Below are positions 10,701-22,500 of a stretch of DNA of 64,000 nucleotides, piece by piece. A program made the position numbers and the translations under genes. Below the pieces are notes generated by a model. It searched no databases, was not told the origin of the DNA, and saw nothing but the letters and a program-made list of their open reading frames with translations. Within the stretch, counting starts at the first letter, position 1. Each line of letters begins with the position of its first letter. The DNA is from Phallus indusiatus (Eukaryota; Basidiomycota; Agaricomycetes; Phallales; Phallaceae). The stretch is taken from the NCBI GenBank assembly GCA_027605045.1, contig JAQFWX010000093.1, positions 62,001-126,000 on the forward strand. The letters are read 5' to 3'.

Positions 10701-11075
10701 CCGCTCTCTCTTCCATTCCCACATGTTCTGTTGACTTAACACAGAGGCCATCTTTTTTTGAGATGTCGTAGAACCGGTCGCGGTCAGTGCAACTGTACAT
10801 TTGGGAGCCCCGGTCTGGGGAGAAATCATGGATAACTCCGTACGAGCCCTGCCTTCTTCAGAGCTCTCTTCCTGTGGGTCAATATCACTTGAGATGGTGA
10901 AACGCAAAGGTAAGTGAACACGTTTGCTCACAGCAAGCTCACTGGGTGCAGTGTATTTGGGTACGGTAGTGATATTGAGTAGGGGGATGCCTAAGACTCG
11001 TGCGGTCAGCGGCTTATAGAGCCTGAGGCAAGCGGCTCTCTCGCTAGTGATTGACTAATACTTTGGCCTCTGATA

Positions 11076-11300
11076 TCACAAAATGAATGTTATTACAGTT
11101 CGGGTTTTCTTGGGGTCTGCTTCTGAACGGAAGCGGCCCTTGATATCTTCTGCAGCGCACTTGGTAGAGCTGCCAAGAGAACCAAGGCGGGACACTGAGT
11201 CGTGCGCATAGGAAGAAACCCGTGGTTGGGTTGCAGAGAATGAACCCCCGGGTGAGATCATCCGGAGGTCATTGAAATGATTAACTCCCGCGCCAGGCAT
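11076..11300 (-). CDS. Conserved small ORF in E2 (left arm)
   Basis: A 74-codon ATG-to-stop frame on the minus strand: MPGAGVNHF at the start, a Ser/Arg-rich body and KKTRTVITFIL at the end, matching the TVKTFIL end seen in E1 and TVKTFYF in E3. It differs from its mirror copy at only two residues. No domain recognised; function unknown. Expression is not shown by anything in the sequence. Confidence 0.35.
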   Translation of the reverse strand: MPGAGVNHFNDLRMISPGGSFSATQPRVSSYAHDSVSRLGSLGSSTKCAAEDIKGRFRSEADPKKTRTVITFIL

Positions 11301-11819
11301 TGACGGAAGGAATAAAGAAATCCCGGATGAAGCGTTTTGGAAAATGAGTTCAGGAAGTTTGTTTTGAGAGTTCTATACTCGGAGAGTATCACTTCCGTGT
11401 ATTCACACCTCTGGATGGCGATTTGACGCGACGACATGAAAATGTGGAGAGACGCGTTTGCGTGTATTTTTGGCACATGTGTATTGCATAAGCCAATGTC
11501 ACGGTCAACAGTCACGCTTTCCTCCTGGACGACAGTGAGGACACGGCAATTATGGACGTGCTGCTGCATCTCTCCCCAAAAACTTCAGTCCACAAAGATG
11601 CCCAGATGGCAGAGAATTCACGAGGCGTCACTGAGATGGACCAGGACACTAAACATCTCTCTCCACAACCTTCACATTCGTCGCGTACAGTCTCGTCTCT
11701 GCGAACGCGTTCTTCATCAATAAGACCTCCTTATTGAACGAGTATAGCACTATCAAAACGAACTTCCTGAAATCATTCCCCAGAACACTTCATTTGGGCT
11801 TTCTTTGTTGCTTCCGTCA

Positions 11820-12044
11820 ATGCCTGGCGCAGGAGTTAATCACTCCAATGGCCTCCGGATGATCTCACCCGGGGGTTCATTCTCTGCAACCCAACCACGG
11901 GTTTCTTCCTATGCGCACGACTCAGTGTCCCGCCTTGGTTCTCTTGGCAGCTCTACCAAGTGCGCTGCAGAAGATATCAAGGGCCGCTTCCGTTCAGAAG
12001 CAGACCCCAAGAAAACCCGAACTGTAATAACATTCATTTTGTGA
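11820..12044 (+). CDS. Conserved small ORF in E2 (right arm)
   Basis: A 74-codon frame, mirror copy of 11076-11300, with the same start, stop and length; residues differ at F/S and D/N-G positions near the N-terminus. It lies in the same direction as the element's promoter, so it is the better candidate of the pair for expression, perhaps as a downstream exon. Confidence 0.4.
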   Translation: MPGAGVNHSNGLRMISPGGSFSATQPRVSSYAHDSVSRLGSLGSSTKCAAEDIKGRFRSEADPKKTRTVITFIL

Positions 12045-12520
12045 TAATCAGAGTCCAAAGTATTGATTAACTACCAGGAGAGCCGCTTGCCTCAGTCCGG
12101 CTCTAGAAGCCGCTAACCCACACGAGTCTTAGGCACCCCGATGCCCACCTACTGTGCTGACTGCGTACGAATGAAGTAAGGATCGTATGTTAAGCTATTT
12201 TACCTGCTATTTCGCGTAACGGACGCGTTGCACCACCAGCCAAACCAAATCGTGTTGGCGAAGAAACCAGCCGGACATCACGCGGATTTCCCGGCAAGAC
12301 CCTCGATGACGCTGTCATAATGAATTATGACTTCCGTCATAGGCTTGAAGACGATGGGATCGAAATTTTACATAATCTTACTCGCGATTGAAGGCTCTCT
12401 CAAAACCATTATCTCTCCAAAAGTATAACCAGACCAGACCATGGAAGCGTCTCAATTTGATTCATTTGTATTTGTAATTTTGTATCATGATCACGCGTCA
12501 CGCGTCTAATTGTAATACAT

Positions 12521-13304
12521 CAGACTTTTTTGACATCCATTTTATCTTGTTTCATCATAACAAAACTGTTCACTCTTCATTGACATCTACAATATCCCGA
12601 GAGAACGTGGTGAACATATGTGAAAGGGCAATTGAGACATGCGTGCCAGAGAGCTTGAAAACGGACGGCGCACGGGTATCTCGTCGGAGACGGCGCGTAA
12701 GAAGCACAAGTACAATCTACGTCAACAGTCAAGAGTGTCATCACTGTTACCATCGAAACGCGCTTCCTAAGATTTGCCATTCGGGGTGAATGCTGTTGAA
12801 ATCTACAACACTAATAAACCACACCTAATTTCTCCGTCATTGTCATTAAATACGGGTTTCGAGATGGTATGGCCAGCTGACGTACTTCTCCAAGCTCTTG
12901 TGGGATGTAGACGCGTCAGTGTCAATCCCGAATTTTTTACACTAGCAATATTTAACATACCAACTTCTTGAAGAAAATAACATGTGGCAAAAGATAGCGT
13001 AGCTCAACCGGTCATAATACACCGTGCTCCGCACCGTTCGAATTCAAGACTCGCCGCTCCCCACGTCGTTACTTTACAGTTTCACGTTCAACGTCAGCGA
13101 CCGCCCATTCTTTCGGGCAGGTGAGTATGGATTCTTTTAGATTCTCTAGTGATTATGAATTATTCTAAATTATTTTCAAGAAGTCGAACGTAGGACGGTC
13201 AAGTGGTACGGAAGCAACCTCAACGCCCTGCCTCTGCTACCTCTTCAGGTTTCTCTAACCTTCGAAAAATTTGTTCTGGCGAACGAAAACTTCACCTATC
13301 TTGA
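12521..13304. other. Intergenic between E2 and DUF6533 gene
   Basis: No gene is supported. The part 12655-12780 resembles the loop of the E elements (GAGACGGCGCGT, then GCAC..G, then CGAAACGCGC). A tRNA-like pair of A- and B-box sequences lies at 13000-13045 but does not fold as a tRNA. The 5' flank of the DUF6533 gene is included. Confidence 0.4.
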
Positions 13305-15200
13305 ATGTCGGAAGATCCTGCTAATGTAGTAGAAACTCTGATCGCCAATCTAAAAGCGGTGCTCACTGTCAATTACATCGCAGGTAAGAGCCCACTTTTC
13401 AAACGAAGCCATCAATACAATCAAATACTTACGATAATATATAAGTGGCGCTCCTGACTATTATGGTGTACGATACCATTTTGACGATTCCCCAAGAAGT
13501 ATATCTATTCCATTCTTAAAGTCTGAGGTTTTCGCTTCTAACCTTTTTCTCACAGGTTAAATTTGTCTGGGAGACGTAAGGGTGCACTGCTTCCTCTAGG
13601 AGGACACCAGGCTAATCTGTATTTGAATTCTTTAGGCGAGATATTTCGTTCCGAAAGATTTTGTATATTGTTACTCGTTATTACGCTTTCATAAGTCTTG
13701 CGTAAGTCTATAATGCCTAATATCACTGCTCACTGATACATGGCCAATACCACAGAGTCATAGTTCAAGGTAGCGCCGTCGCAAAATGCAATCTTTGAAA
13801 AGGCTTATTGTTTATATAGAATTTCTCGGCCGAAATTTGACCATTAAAGTGAGCTCTTTCTGAACTTCACTGTCCTGAAACAGTTTCTCACATACTGAAT
13901 GATAGAGGTGAATATCTCGTCAGTTCAAAGGGGATCTATGGAACTGAACATTTATATAGCTGCCGTGTCTATACCCAGTGGTTCTCCAGGTTCATTCATC
14001 CCCCTATGAGAGGTCCTATACCGAATTAACATGAGATACTTGCAGCGCTGGCCTTCCAATAGAAGAGGCTTTAGTAAATCTGCTTTTGATTTTGAGGATA
14101 AACGCGTTATATGGCGGCCAGAAAAAAGGTACCAGTTCTCCTTCCACCATACTTGACCGTCCTGACTTGCAACTCACTCTCAATCTCGCCGGTAGTCCTT
14201 TACTTTATATTGGTGTTATACTTCAGTGAGTGGTTGTATTTGGTGCTGGGGCAACACTAATTTACTTTTAATCAGTTGAATTGGTGGTATGTACATCTAA
14301 TTTTTCGTCTCGCCTTTACCCTTTCCCGAATCAATACTTCTCAGCTTTTTTTCTACACTGCTACTAGAACTGGAAAAGCAGTACCCCTTACGCCCCTCCC
14401 GGTCGGTCTTTCGCTACCGGGATGTTTGATATATACCACTGGGAGACCTAATTTTACATTTACCCTTTTAGCATGGCAAGTCCCAAAGTTTGCTTTTGTT
14501 CTGCGAATAATTTGACACAATCATCTTTGCAGGGTTCCCGCATTTGTTTTTTCAGGTAATAACATGTTCATCATGGATGGACCGGCCTAATTAATTTTCG
14601 TTTCGTAGCCATTCTTCTAGCATTCTCAATATATAAAGTTCGTGAGGACTTGGTCTCCGAACCCTCGGGACCTGGGGGATTTACCTCGCTGACGTTACAT
14701 CACCCCTTGCTCCTGGCTATTTTTCAACAAGGCATAATTTTCTTTATAGTGTAAGCAACTTTTGCGATTTCTTCTGCTGCTCAGTTTACATCTTCTCTTC
14801 TCAGAAACACAGGTAGGAAGCTTCAAGTATGAATGTATATTGTAGTCATAACCCTTCCCAGTCATCACGCTGCTCAACGCCGCTTTCGTGATCAAAATTC
14901 ATGCGGCTTTGGATATTGTAGCTGTACCGTACGTTTTATTCATCCCTCTGACCACGCGTTGGTATCTAAAATTTACCTCATCGTAGACTCGGAATTCTGG
15001 CCTATTCACTCTGCGTATGTGTTTATCGTTCTCTCTGAATCCTTTCTCAAATCAATATCAAGGGATGTCGTTTTCTCTTGAGTTTTCACAAGTTATCAGA
15101 TAAATCAGATAACGTTGTGCGTGGCGTTAGGGAGACTGATGGAGTTGTCGTGTTTCACAATGATACCACAAATGAATCTTATGTGTTAAACGCTTTGTAG
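13305..15200 (+). CDS. DUF6533 multi-pass membrane protein, 17 exons
   Basis: Reconstructed exons: 13305-13383, 13446-13498, 13556-13575, 13636-13701, 13756-13769, 13820-13848, 13931-13989, 14046-14128, 14196-14225, 14276-14286, 14345-14475, 14533-14555, 14609-14750, 14805-14812, 14862-14928, 14987-15014, 15063-15200. They sum to 981 nt (326 aa). The order of motifs fits the basidiomycete DUF6533 family: NYIAVALLTIMVYDTILTIP (helix 1), ILYIVTRYYAFI, a Cys..Trp loop, LLLILRINALYGG, a helix after QKK, LPGCLI before AWVP, and a GCRFLLSFH end. About seven hydrophobic segments suggest a 7TM-like protein of unknown ligand and function. One intron (14476-14532) starts with GC (GCAAGT). Exons of 8, 11 and 14 nt are needed to hold the frame. 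Individual joins are inference; the overall call is strong. Confidence 0.8.
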
Positions 15201-15448
15201 ATTTATCTATGTATAATGCCGAATGACCAGAGAACAAGAAATTATATTCTTGTGATACAAAATATGAGATTCTTTTGCGTAATATTGTCCAGTCTTCATA
15301 CTGAAATAATTAATACCCTCGCAAGATTCCGGATGACCGCGTCCACTACTGTGACAATTAGCGTCGGAGCTTCAACTCGAACAGAGTTTCGCCCACTCAG
15401 TGGATTCTCGATGAGACGAACCCGGTGTCTGTCATCAAGGCGTCGCTA

Positions 15449-16237
15449 ATGCCACCACGAAAAGATCCTTCAAATCCGGCACCTTCTCTCTCTCAAACCC
15501 AACAAGATGCCGGTTCAGAAGGAATTGAAGATGTAGAACTGCCCAAGCTGCTTGTTACTCAGCTTGCTCAGTCCGGGGTATTTGTTCGCGTTTCTTCGGC
15601 TTTTGAATTCAACCGTGAAAGTTGTAGACAGGTCTATCCGGATTTCAAGTTGGAAGATGAAACTATCACAGCACTAGTGAAGAGCGCTACAGTCTTTATT
15701 AACCATCTGAGTGAGTACTTACCCTGTTGAATGCAAACCGAGCTTAAAAGCTAACTTTGTACCCAATTCTCAGCATCAGCGTACGAGTATCTTCTTTCCG
15801 TCCCTCCCAAATTCAATCTAATTTCATTCATGAAAGTTCACACGAAGTCGCCACCTCCCGAGCGCACAAAACGATATCTGCAGCAGACGTTTCTAAAGCA
15901 TTGGAAAACATCAGCTTTCCGTCTCTCGAGACCTGCACCGACCAATTTCAAAATGAACTAGAAAGTACAATTGATGTTTCATAACCTCTATTCCAAAAAA
16001 GCGTTTTTGACCAAAACCGCTTTAGTTTTTCGACAGGGAATGAAACCTGAAAAGGGGAAGAACAAGCCTCCCGAATCCAAAGGTAAAACCAAAGAAAAGG
16101 ATGTATCATCAAAAGCCGCAGCAGTTCCACCACCACAACACCAATCAAATCATGCGGACCATGTGGACAGCGTGGCTGCCTCGGAGACAGGAGAAGGTCC
16201 TGATGTCGATGTAGATATGGACGAGGGGGATCACTAA
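15449..16237 (+). CDS. dpb4: DNA polymerase epsilon subunit D (Dpb4-like histone fold)
   Basis: Exons 15449-15577, 15632-15710, 15774-15780, 15837-15964 and 16026-16237 give 184 aa. The histone fold begins at ELPKLLVTQLAQSGVYPD, continues with ALVKSATVFINHL and SHEVATSRAHKTISAADV, and ends in ALENISFPS. This is the pattern of Dpb4/POLE3, which pairs with Dpb3 in DNA polymerase epsilon and in CHRAC-type remodelers. An acidic, Lys/Pro-rich tail follows (DVDVDMDEGDH). Two points are notable. The first intron (54 bp) is a multiple of three and would be silent if retained, inserting 18 residues into the fold. The third exon is only 7 nt, and without it the conserved downstream frame is lost. The gene converges with the pyrimidine gene. 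Confidence 0.88.
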
Positions 16238-16563
16238 AATTGAATGGCGACCTGCTTTGTGACGATCTCTCGAGAACGCAAGCTAGACCATCTATATAAC
16301 TACTCAACTTCACTTGTATTATCCCTGTCATCGTTTATTGTTACTATTGATACAATTTCCCGAACATCCACTCTTTTGCGTCTAGTCTGCAATTTTACTC
16401 TGGAACCACGGGATTCACATGAGATGCCTGAAAGTTCTAATTGTATATGATTGATAAATAGATATAGATGGTTTCCCCCCAATTGCAATTCAGATGATAA
16501 CAAATATGCTTGTAAAGATTTCTTCCGCTTTCTTTTTACACACACTAGGCGTTTTTACAATGT
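16238..16563. other. Convergent 3' region of dpb4 and the pyrimidine gene
   Basis: 326 bp between two converging stop codons. No gene; AT-rich, presumably overlapping 3' untranslated regions. Confidence 0.5.
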
Positions 16564-19500
16564 TCAAGCCATGACGCTGGCTAGCAGTGCCATGCGAACC
16601 TAAAGGAACAATAAATCAATTGTCGAGATGGCAAAGAGTCTAAAAAATGGCATACAAATAATCCATATCGCATTTGTCGGAAATACACAGCCCGACGAGA
16701 ATCGAAATCAACTTCAGGATCAATTTCTGCTTCATAATTAGCAATTTCAACGTGGAAGCATTATACCCAAAGAACTAACCCTGAAGACGTGGCAAAGGAT
16801 GCATGACAATCATTTCAGGCTTAGCACGCGCCAAAACCGAGTGGTTAACCCGATACGAGTCTTTAACCCGAAGCCAATCGCTCTCACTATCGAACCTCTC
16901 TTTTTGAACACGAGTCACGTAGAGGACATCCGTTTCCGCAAGCACGTCCTCCAAATTTTCTGTAACGCGAACAGTGACGCCTGCTCGGCGAGCTGCAGTG
17001 ACCACATTGGCAGGCATCGCCAAAGTTTGGGGTGACACGAAGTTGAGCGTCACCGAATATAAGCAAAGAAGGCTAACAAGACTGTGAACAGTTCGACCGT
17101 TCTTGAGATCGCCCAGCATTGTTATGGTTCGGCCATTCACAGTTCCCAATTCCGATCGTATCGTGAAGATGTCCAGCAAGGCCTATATAACTCATCAGTA
17201 TCTTCACGCCAGCAAAAGGACTTTAATCACTCACCTGAGTAGGATGTTCACCAATTCCATCTCCTGCGTTTATGATAGGCACGGGCGAGTATTTGGCAGC
17301 AAGCTGAGCACTACCTACATCAGGGTGTCGCAGAACGATTGCGTCCCCATAACATCCCAGTGTTCGAACAGTATCCGCCAAACTTTCGCCTTTGGCCACA
17401 GAAGATCTATCAGCAGTCACTTGGACGACTTCACCTCCCAAGCGTTTCATTGCGGCATCGAAAGAACCACTCGTCCTCGTAGATGGTTCGTAGAATATAC
17501 TACAAAGGACTCGCCCCTTCAATATGTCCATAACACCGTTACGTTCCACCTGAAGTCTCATCTCATGAGCTAAATTGAACAGTTCATGAATATCGTCCCT
17601 CGAAGAGAATTGTTTGACGGTGAGAATGTGACGACGGTGGAAAGAAGGATGAATAGGCACTTTGAGAGTGTGTAGTCTGTCTTGAACTACCTGTGTAGCG
17701 GTTGTTGAGAGAACGGCAGGTTGCGTTGCGCTCGTCGCTATAGGAGCTGGTTGTTCCGCGATTGCAATTGGTCTTGCAACGGAAACGAGCGAAGCTCGAC
17801 GTTCTGCAGGTCTGACGACTACAACTGCGGCACCAGAAACATCACGTCCCATCGCAGTTCCGAATGTAACACCATCCAAACAAACTGTTTGTCCATGAAT
17901 TGAAATGCGATGTACAGCACCTGCGATAGACGTTGAAACCAGAGGAGACCAGAAACCATCGTTTCTTTCGAATGCGGTCTTCCTTCCAACCACAACTTCG
18001 ACTTGCGTATGCGCTTGATCAGGGAGTGAGAAGATTTTGGCCGGACTGTCATGCAACCGTTGCATGATATCATTCAACGTCAGCTTTCCTTCAGCCACAG
18101 AAGACAATAACAGGGGCAGCGTTTCTTCAATACCACTATTCGCAGAAACATTCTTGCCAAGGTGCCGCCCAAGTCTGTACGGAACATCACCAACGGAGAA
18201 CATATCGATGATAGGGAGGTACTGCCACAAAGCAGCTTGATTCTGCCTAGTCGGCAAGCAAGGGGCATCTTGCCAATCTTCGCTAGCAAAGAACAATGAG
18301 AACACAGCGACGTCGCAGGTAACCTTAAGCTGCTTCTCCTTGCTCAGAGAAATTAAAAGAACATCGTCCTTGGTTTTGACGTCCGTTACATGCACGCTGC
18401 GATTGTGTAAACTGGCGAGGAGGAGAACTGAGGCCAAATCGGATCCTTTTGCGTCCGTCACAATGGGCTTGTCGGAAGGCCATGAGGTAAAATGTTCAGA
18501 AACGACAGCGATGGAATCAATCGTAGTTCTACTAGTTGTTTTGTCCAACGGTATAAACAAGAACTTAGTTTCGGCTAAGATATCCTCGTCCTCAAGCTTC
18601 TTCAAGTTCGAAGCCGTGGCCGTCGTCGCTAGAGCATAATTACAATACGCATTGCCAGTTGCATTGCCATGCGCTATATGAAGTGTTGGTTCGTCCTCAA
18701 TGCCACTATCCAATCCTGCAGGAGAAATCACAGCAGTGGTAAGTCCTGCGCTAAGGGACGATTTTGTGACGCTAGCAAAGTCGGCGGACCCCTTCTCGAC
18801 TAAACCTGGGATAAACGTGAAGACATTGACGAGTCCTGGGAAAGTATGACTCGTATGGGAAGTCTTATAATCAACGCTGGAAACGTCTAAAGGTAGTTTC
18901 CTAACAATGGCCTCGACTAGCAGCTTGGCGATCTTGACATTGGTAATAAGAGGAACCGCGAAATCAACAGCCAAACGACGCGTGCGATAACCCTTGCTAG
19001 TATAGCTAGCAGGTCTCCGATAGTGATTCTTCGAAGGCAGATTGATGTACATGTCAATAAGATTGTTTGCAAGATGTTGGGTAAGAGAGTATTCAGATTT
19101 TAGCTTCTCTCCTTCGGGGAGTATATCCAAATACTAAAAAAGCGGAGTTCAGAAAATGACTTTACAACAGAGAACTTGCAACCTACTTTGACTGGAACAT
19201 TATGTTCTGTAAAGAAATCCGCCGTTCCAGCCGTTCCGAAGAGGTTGTATCCTGCAGCAGCTAACTTCTGAACAGAAGGCAAAAGCTCCATCTTTTCCTT
19301 GTAACTTCCAATCGAGAGTAGAATGTTTTTCTTAGGAAGAACTATACCAGTGGAGATCGTCGCCTTTAAGTAGGCTTCGTACTTGTCACGTCCGAAACAA
19401 GCGACTTCACCCGTCGAAGCCATCTCAACACCCAAGACCGGATCAGCTCCTGAAAGCCTGCTGAAGCTGAATTGTGCAACTTTGACTCCCACATAGTCTG

Positions 19501-22500
19501 GAGGCAAGCTGAGTGCGGGATATGCCTCTACTGGTATGCCTAGCATGACTTTTGTAGCCATCTCGATTGCATCGATACCTGTGACCTTTGACACGAAGGG
19601 GAAGGACCGTGCTGCACGCAAGTTACATTCGATGACTTTAATCTCATTGTTTTTGGCAATGAATTGAATGTTGAAAGGACCGGTGACGTTAAGAGCGTTT
19701 CCAATTTTACTAGTGGCATCTTCAATACGGCGAACGGTTTCGGGATCCAGGTCTTGTGGCGGTAAAATCAACGTCGCATCACCCGAATGTACACCCGCAT
19801 TCTCAACATGCTCGGAAATATAATGCATGACCAATTTCCCATCCTTTGCCACCGCGTCCATTTCGATTTCCTTGGCGTTTTCAATGTACTTGGTGATGAC
19901 TACAGGATGATCGCGAGAGACGGCAGATGCTTGTGTCAAATACACATGAAGGTCGTCCCCGCTAGACACTACATTCATCGCGGCACCAGATAACACATAG
20001 GAAGGCCGGACAAGAACAGGATAACCAACTTTTTCACAAAAGGCTTCCGCTTCTGTAAAGCTGGTCAACTCCTTCCATAATGGTTGGTCCACACCAATTT
20101 TATCCAGCAACCGAGAGAACTTGTATCGATTCTCAGCGGTGTCAATCATTTCGGGCGATGTTCCGTAGATGTTAACGTTTTGACGGTAAAGAGGTAGAGA
20201 GATATTATTTGGAGTTTGGCCACCCATAGACAGAATGACACCTTTAGCTTGTTCGAGATCATATATGTCAAGAATGGTTTCCAGACTTATGTTCTCGAAA
20301 TATAGCCGGTCAGCTTCGTCATAATCTGTACTGACAGTCTCGGGATTATAGTTGACCATAATAGTTTTGAGGCCTTGATCCCTCAGAGTTCGGATAGCAC
20401 GAACCGCACACCAGTCGAATTCGACAGACGATCCAATACGATAGACACCAGAGCCAAGTACCATCACACCATGGTCGTCGAACGTCACGTCGTTCTCAGC
20501 CGCATTATACGTGGTGTAGAGGTAGTTAGTATACGCAGGGAATTCGGCTGCTACCGTGTCGATTTGCTTGACGAATGTGACAATGTTGTTTTCTTGCCGC
20601 AGGCGACGAACAGCCAGCTCGGTCGATCCAAGGAACTTGGCCAACTGACGATCAGAGAATCCACTCCGCTTTGCATAGAGAAGCAGGTCTGTAGAAATGG
20701 TCTGCAAGTTACACTGTCTGTAATCCAAAGATATAAGTTTCTATGTCCTCAGAAGCTGAAAATGAAATGTGAACACTTACGAAAGGATGGTTTCCATATT
20801 GGCAATGTATTGCATACGCGTAAGGAACCATTTGTCAATGTTAGTCATTTGCCAAATCTTCTCTACAGAGTAACCGCGATGGAGAGCAGCCGCAATAGCG
20901 AAGATTCTCTTGTCAGTTGGATATTGCAATTCATGATCGATGTCTTTGACGAAGTCATTCTAAATGAAAACATCGGCAAATGAACGAATTAAAGTGATTA
21001 TTCATTAGGAAAACTAACGTTCGAGAAGCCGTCAAATTGGTCGTCAATGGCACGTATTGCTTTCTGAATAGTTTCTTCAAACGTCCGGCCGATACTCATA
21101 ACCTCGCCAACGCTTTTCATGCTTGAACTAAGAAGATTGCTAACGCGATTGAACTTTTTCAAATCCCAACGAGGCATTTTGACGACGACATAGTCCAAGC
21201 TGGGTTCAAAGCAAGCCGAGGTAACTCGGGTGACTGAATTGCGGATTTCATTGAGGGGTATTCCGAGGCCCAGTTTCGCAGCGATGAAGGCTAGAGGGTA
21301 GCCAGTAGCCTTTGAAGCCAGTGCAGAAGACCGCGAAAGTCGGGCGTTGACCTAATAGCCAGTTCTATAAGTGATGCAGAGATTATTAAAGAGGGAGCCA
21401 TACTTCGATGATACAATACTCTTGGGAAACAGGGTTCAAAGCGTATTGAATATTACATTCACCCACAACACCAAGATGGCGTATGACGTTTATCGCAGTC
21501 GTGCGCAGCATATTATAGTCCGAATCCGATAGAGTTTGGGATGGCGCGACGACGATAGAGTCACCGGTGTGTATACCCAAGGGATCGAAATTCTACGGCG
21601 GTCAACTAGTATCGTAATCGCTGGCAAACTGATCTTGCAATACCACTCACCTCCATATTGCAAACCGTGATACAATTATCCCTACAATCGCGGACAACTT
21701 CGTATTCAATTTCCTTCCATCCTTTCATACTACGCTCAACCAAGACCTGAGGACTGGTTGCGAAAGCTTTCCCGCAGAGCTCGCGAAGCTGGGCTTCATC
21801 TTTCGCAAATCCAGAACCAAGACCTCCGAGAGCATACGCAGCTCGCACAATAACAGGAAACCCGATCCGGTTGGCAGCAGTGACGGCCTCGTCAGGTGTA
21901 GTGGCCGTCGCGCTATCGGCACAGCGTTCACCAATCTGAGCCATTGCACTCGCGAATAACTGTCTGTCTTCTGTCATGATAATAGTCTCGATGGGAGTGC
22001 CCAAGACTTGACATCCCAGGCTTTTGAATTCGTCTTTTAGTTTGATGCCGACGTTCAGAGCCGTCTGACCACCGAATGTAACGTAGATACCGTCGGGCTT
22101 CTCATACCTGATGATTTTTCGGACAAACTCTGCTGTAACAGGCAAGAAGTAGACTTTATCTGCCAACCCTTTCGAGGTAGCAATAGTAGCGATGTTGGGA
22201 TTAACCAAAACCGTGTATATCCCCTCTTCTTTTAAGGCTTTGATAGCTTGAGAACCCGAATAGTCGAATTCTCCAGCTTGGCCAATAGATAAGCCACCTG
22301 AACCGAGGATCATGACTTTTGAGACCTTTACGCGGGTGTCAGGACGAGGCAGTGGGGTGGTATTTGGCATTTTGATGGGTTGAAGTGTATTGGTTGTAAT
22401 GCAATCTATGATGTTTTGAATGAAGACGTCGAATAGAAATTCCGTATCTCTAGGTCCAGGTGTAGATTCGGGGTGAAACTGAACGGAGAAGAAGGGCCCT

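Larger units (their letters stand above)
10984..12140. repeat. Long inverted repeat of E2
   Basis: Arms at about 10984-11385 and 11738-12140 flank a loop of about 350 bp. The inner 220 bp of each arm (11076-11300 against 11820-12044) is almost identical, while the outer parts show several substitutions and small indels. An example is the outer block GCCTAAGACTCGTG near 10989, whose reverse complement begins at about 12121. Such patchy identity points to gene conversion or correction between arms rather than uniform decay. Confidence 0.85.
10400..12520 (+). mobile_element. Inverted-repeat element copy E2
   Basis: Second copy of the family, plus orientation. It starts with 'CTTTGTTTATTGTCC' (compare E3 near 50434) and has one promoter module (TATA at 10655-10662, CAGACATCAA at 10682). 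A leader follows with a short ATG frame at 10828 ending in a GTAAGT donor at 10910. Then come arm, loop, arm and a tail 'CTCTCCAAAAGTATA' near 12414 shared with E3. The loop segment 11450-11690 aligns with the loops of E1 and E3. No known mobility protein. The right boundary is uncertain, since 12655-12780 still resembles part of the loop and may be another fragment. Confidence 0.6.

Noticed and set aside
12990..13060. tRNA-like sequence: perfect A-box (TAGCTCAACCGG at 13000-13011) and B-box-like GTTCGAATTC (13036-13045)
   Set aside because: The spacing is too short for a normal tRNA and neither the D-, T- nor acceptor stems can pair, so it is a chance match or a degenerate relic.
15711..15836. 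Single long intron in dpb4 instead of two introns with a 7-nt exon
   Set aside because: It breaks the reading frame of the strongly conserved SHEVATSRAHK helix.
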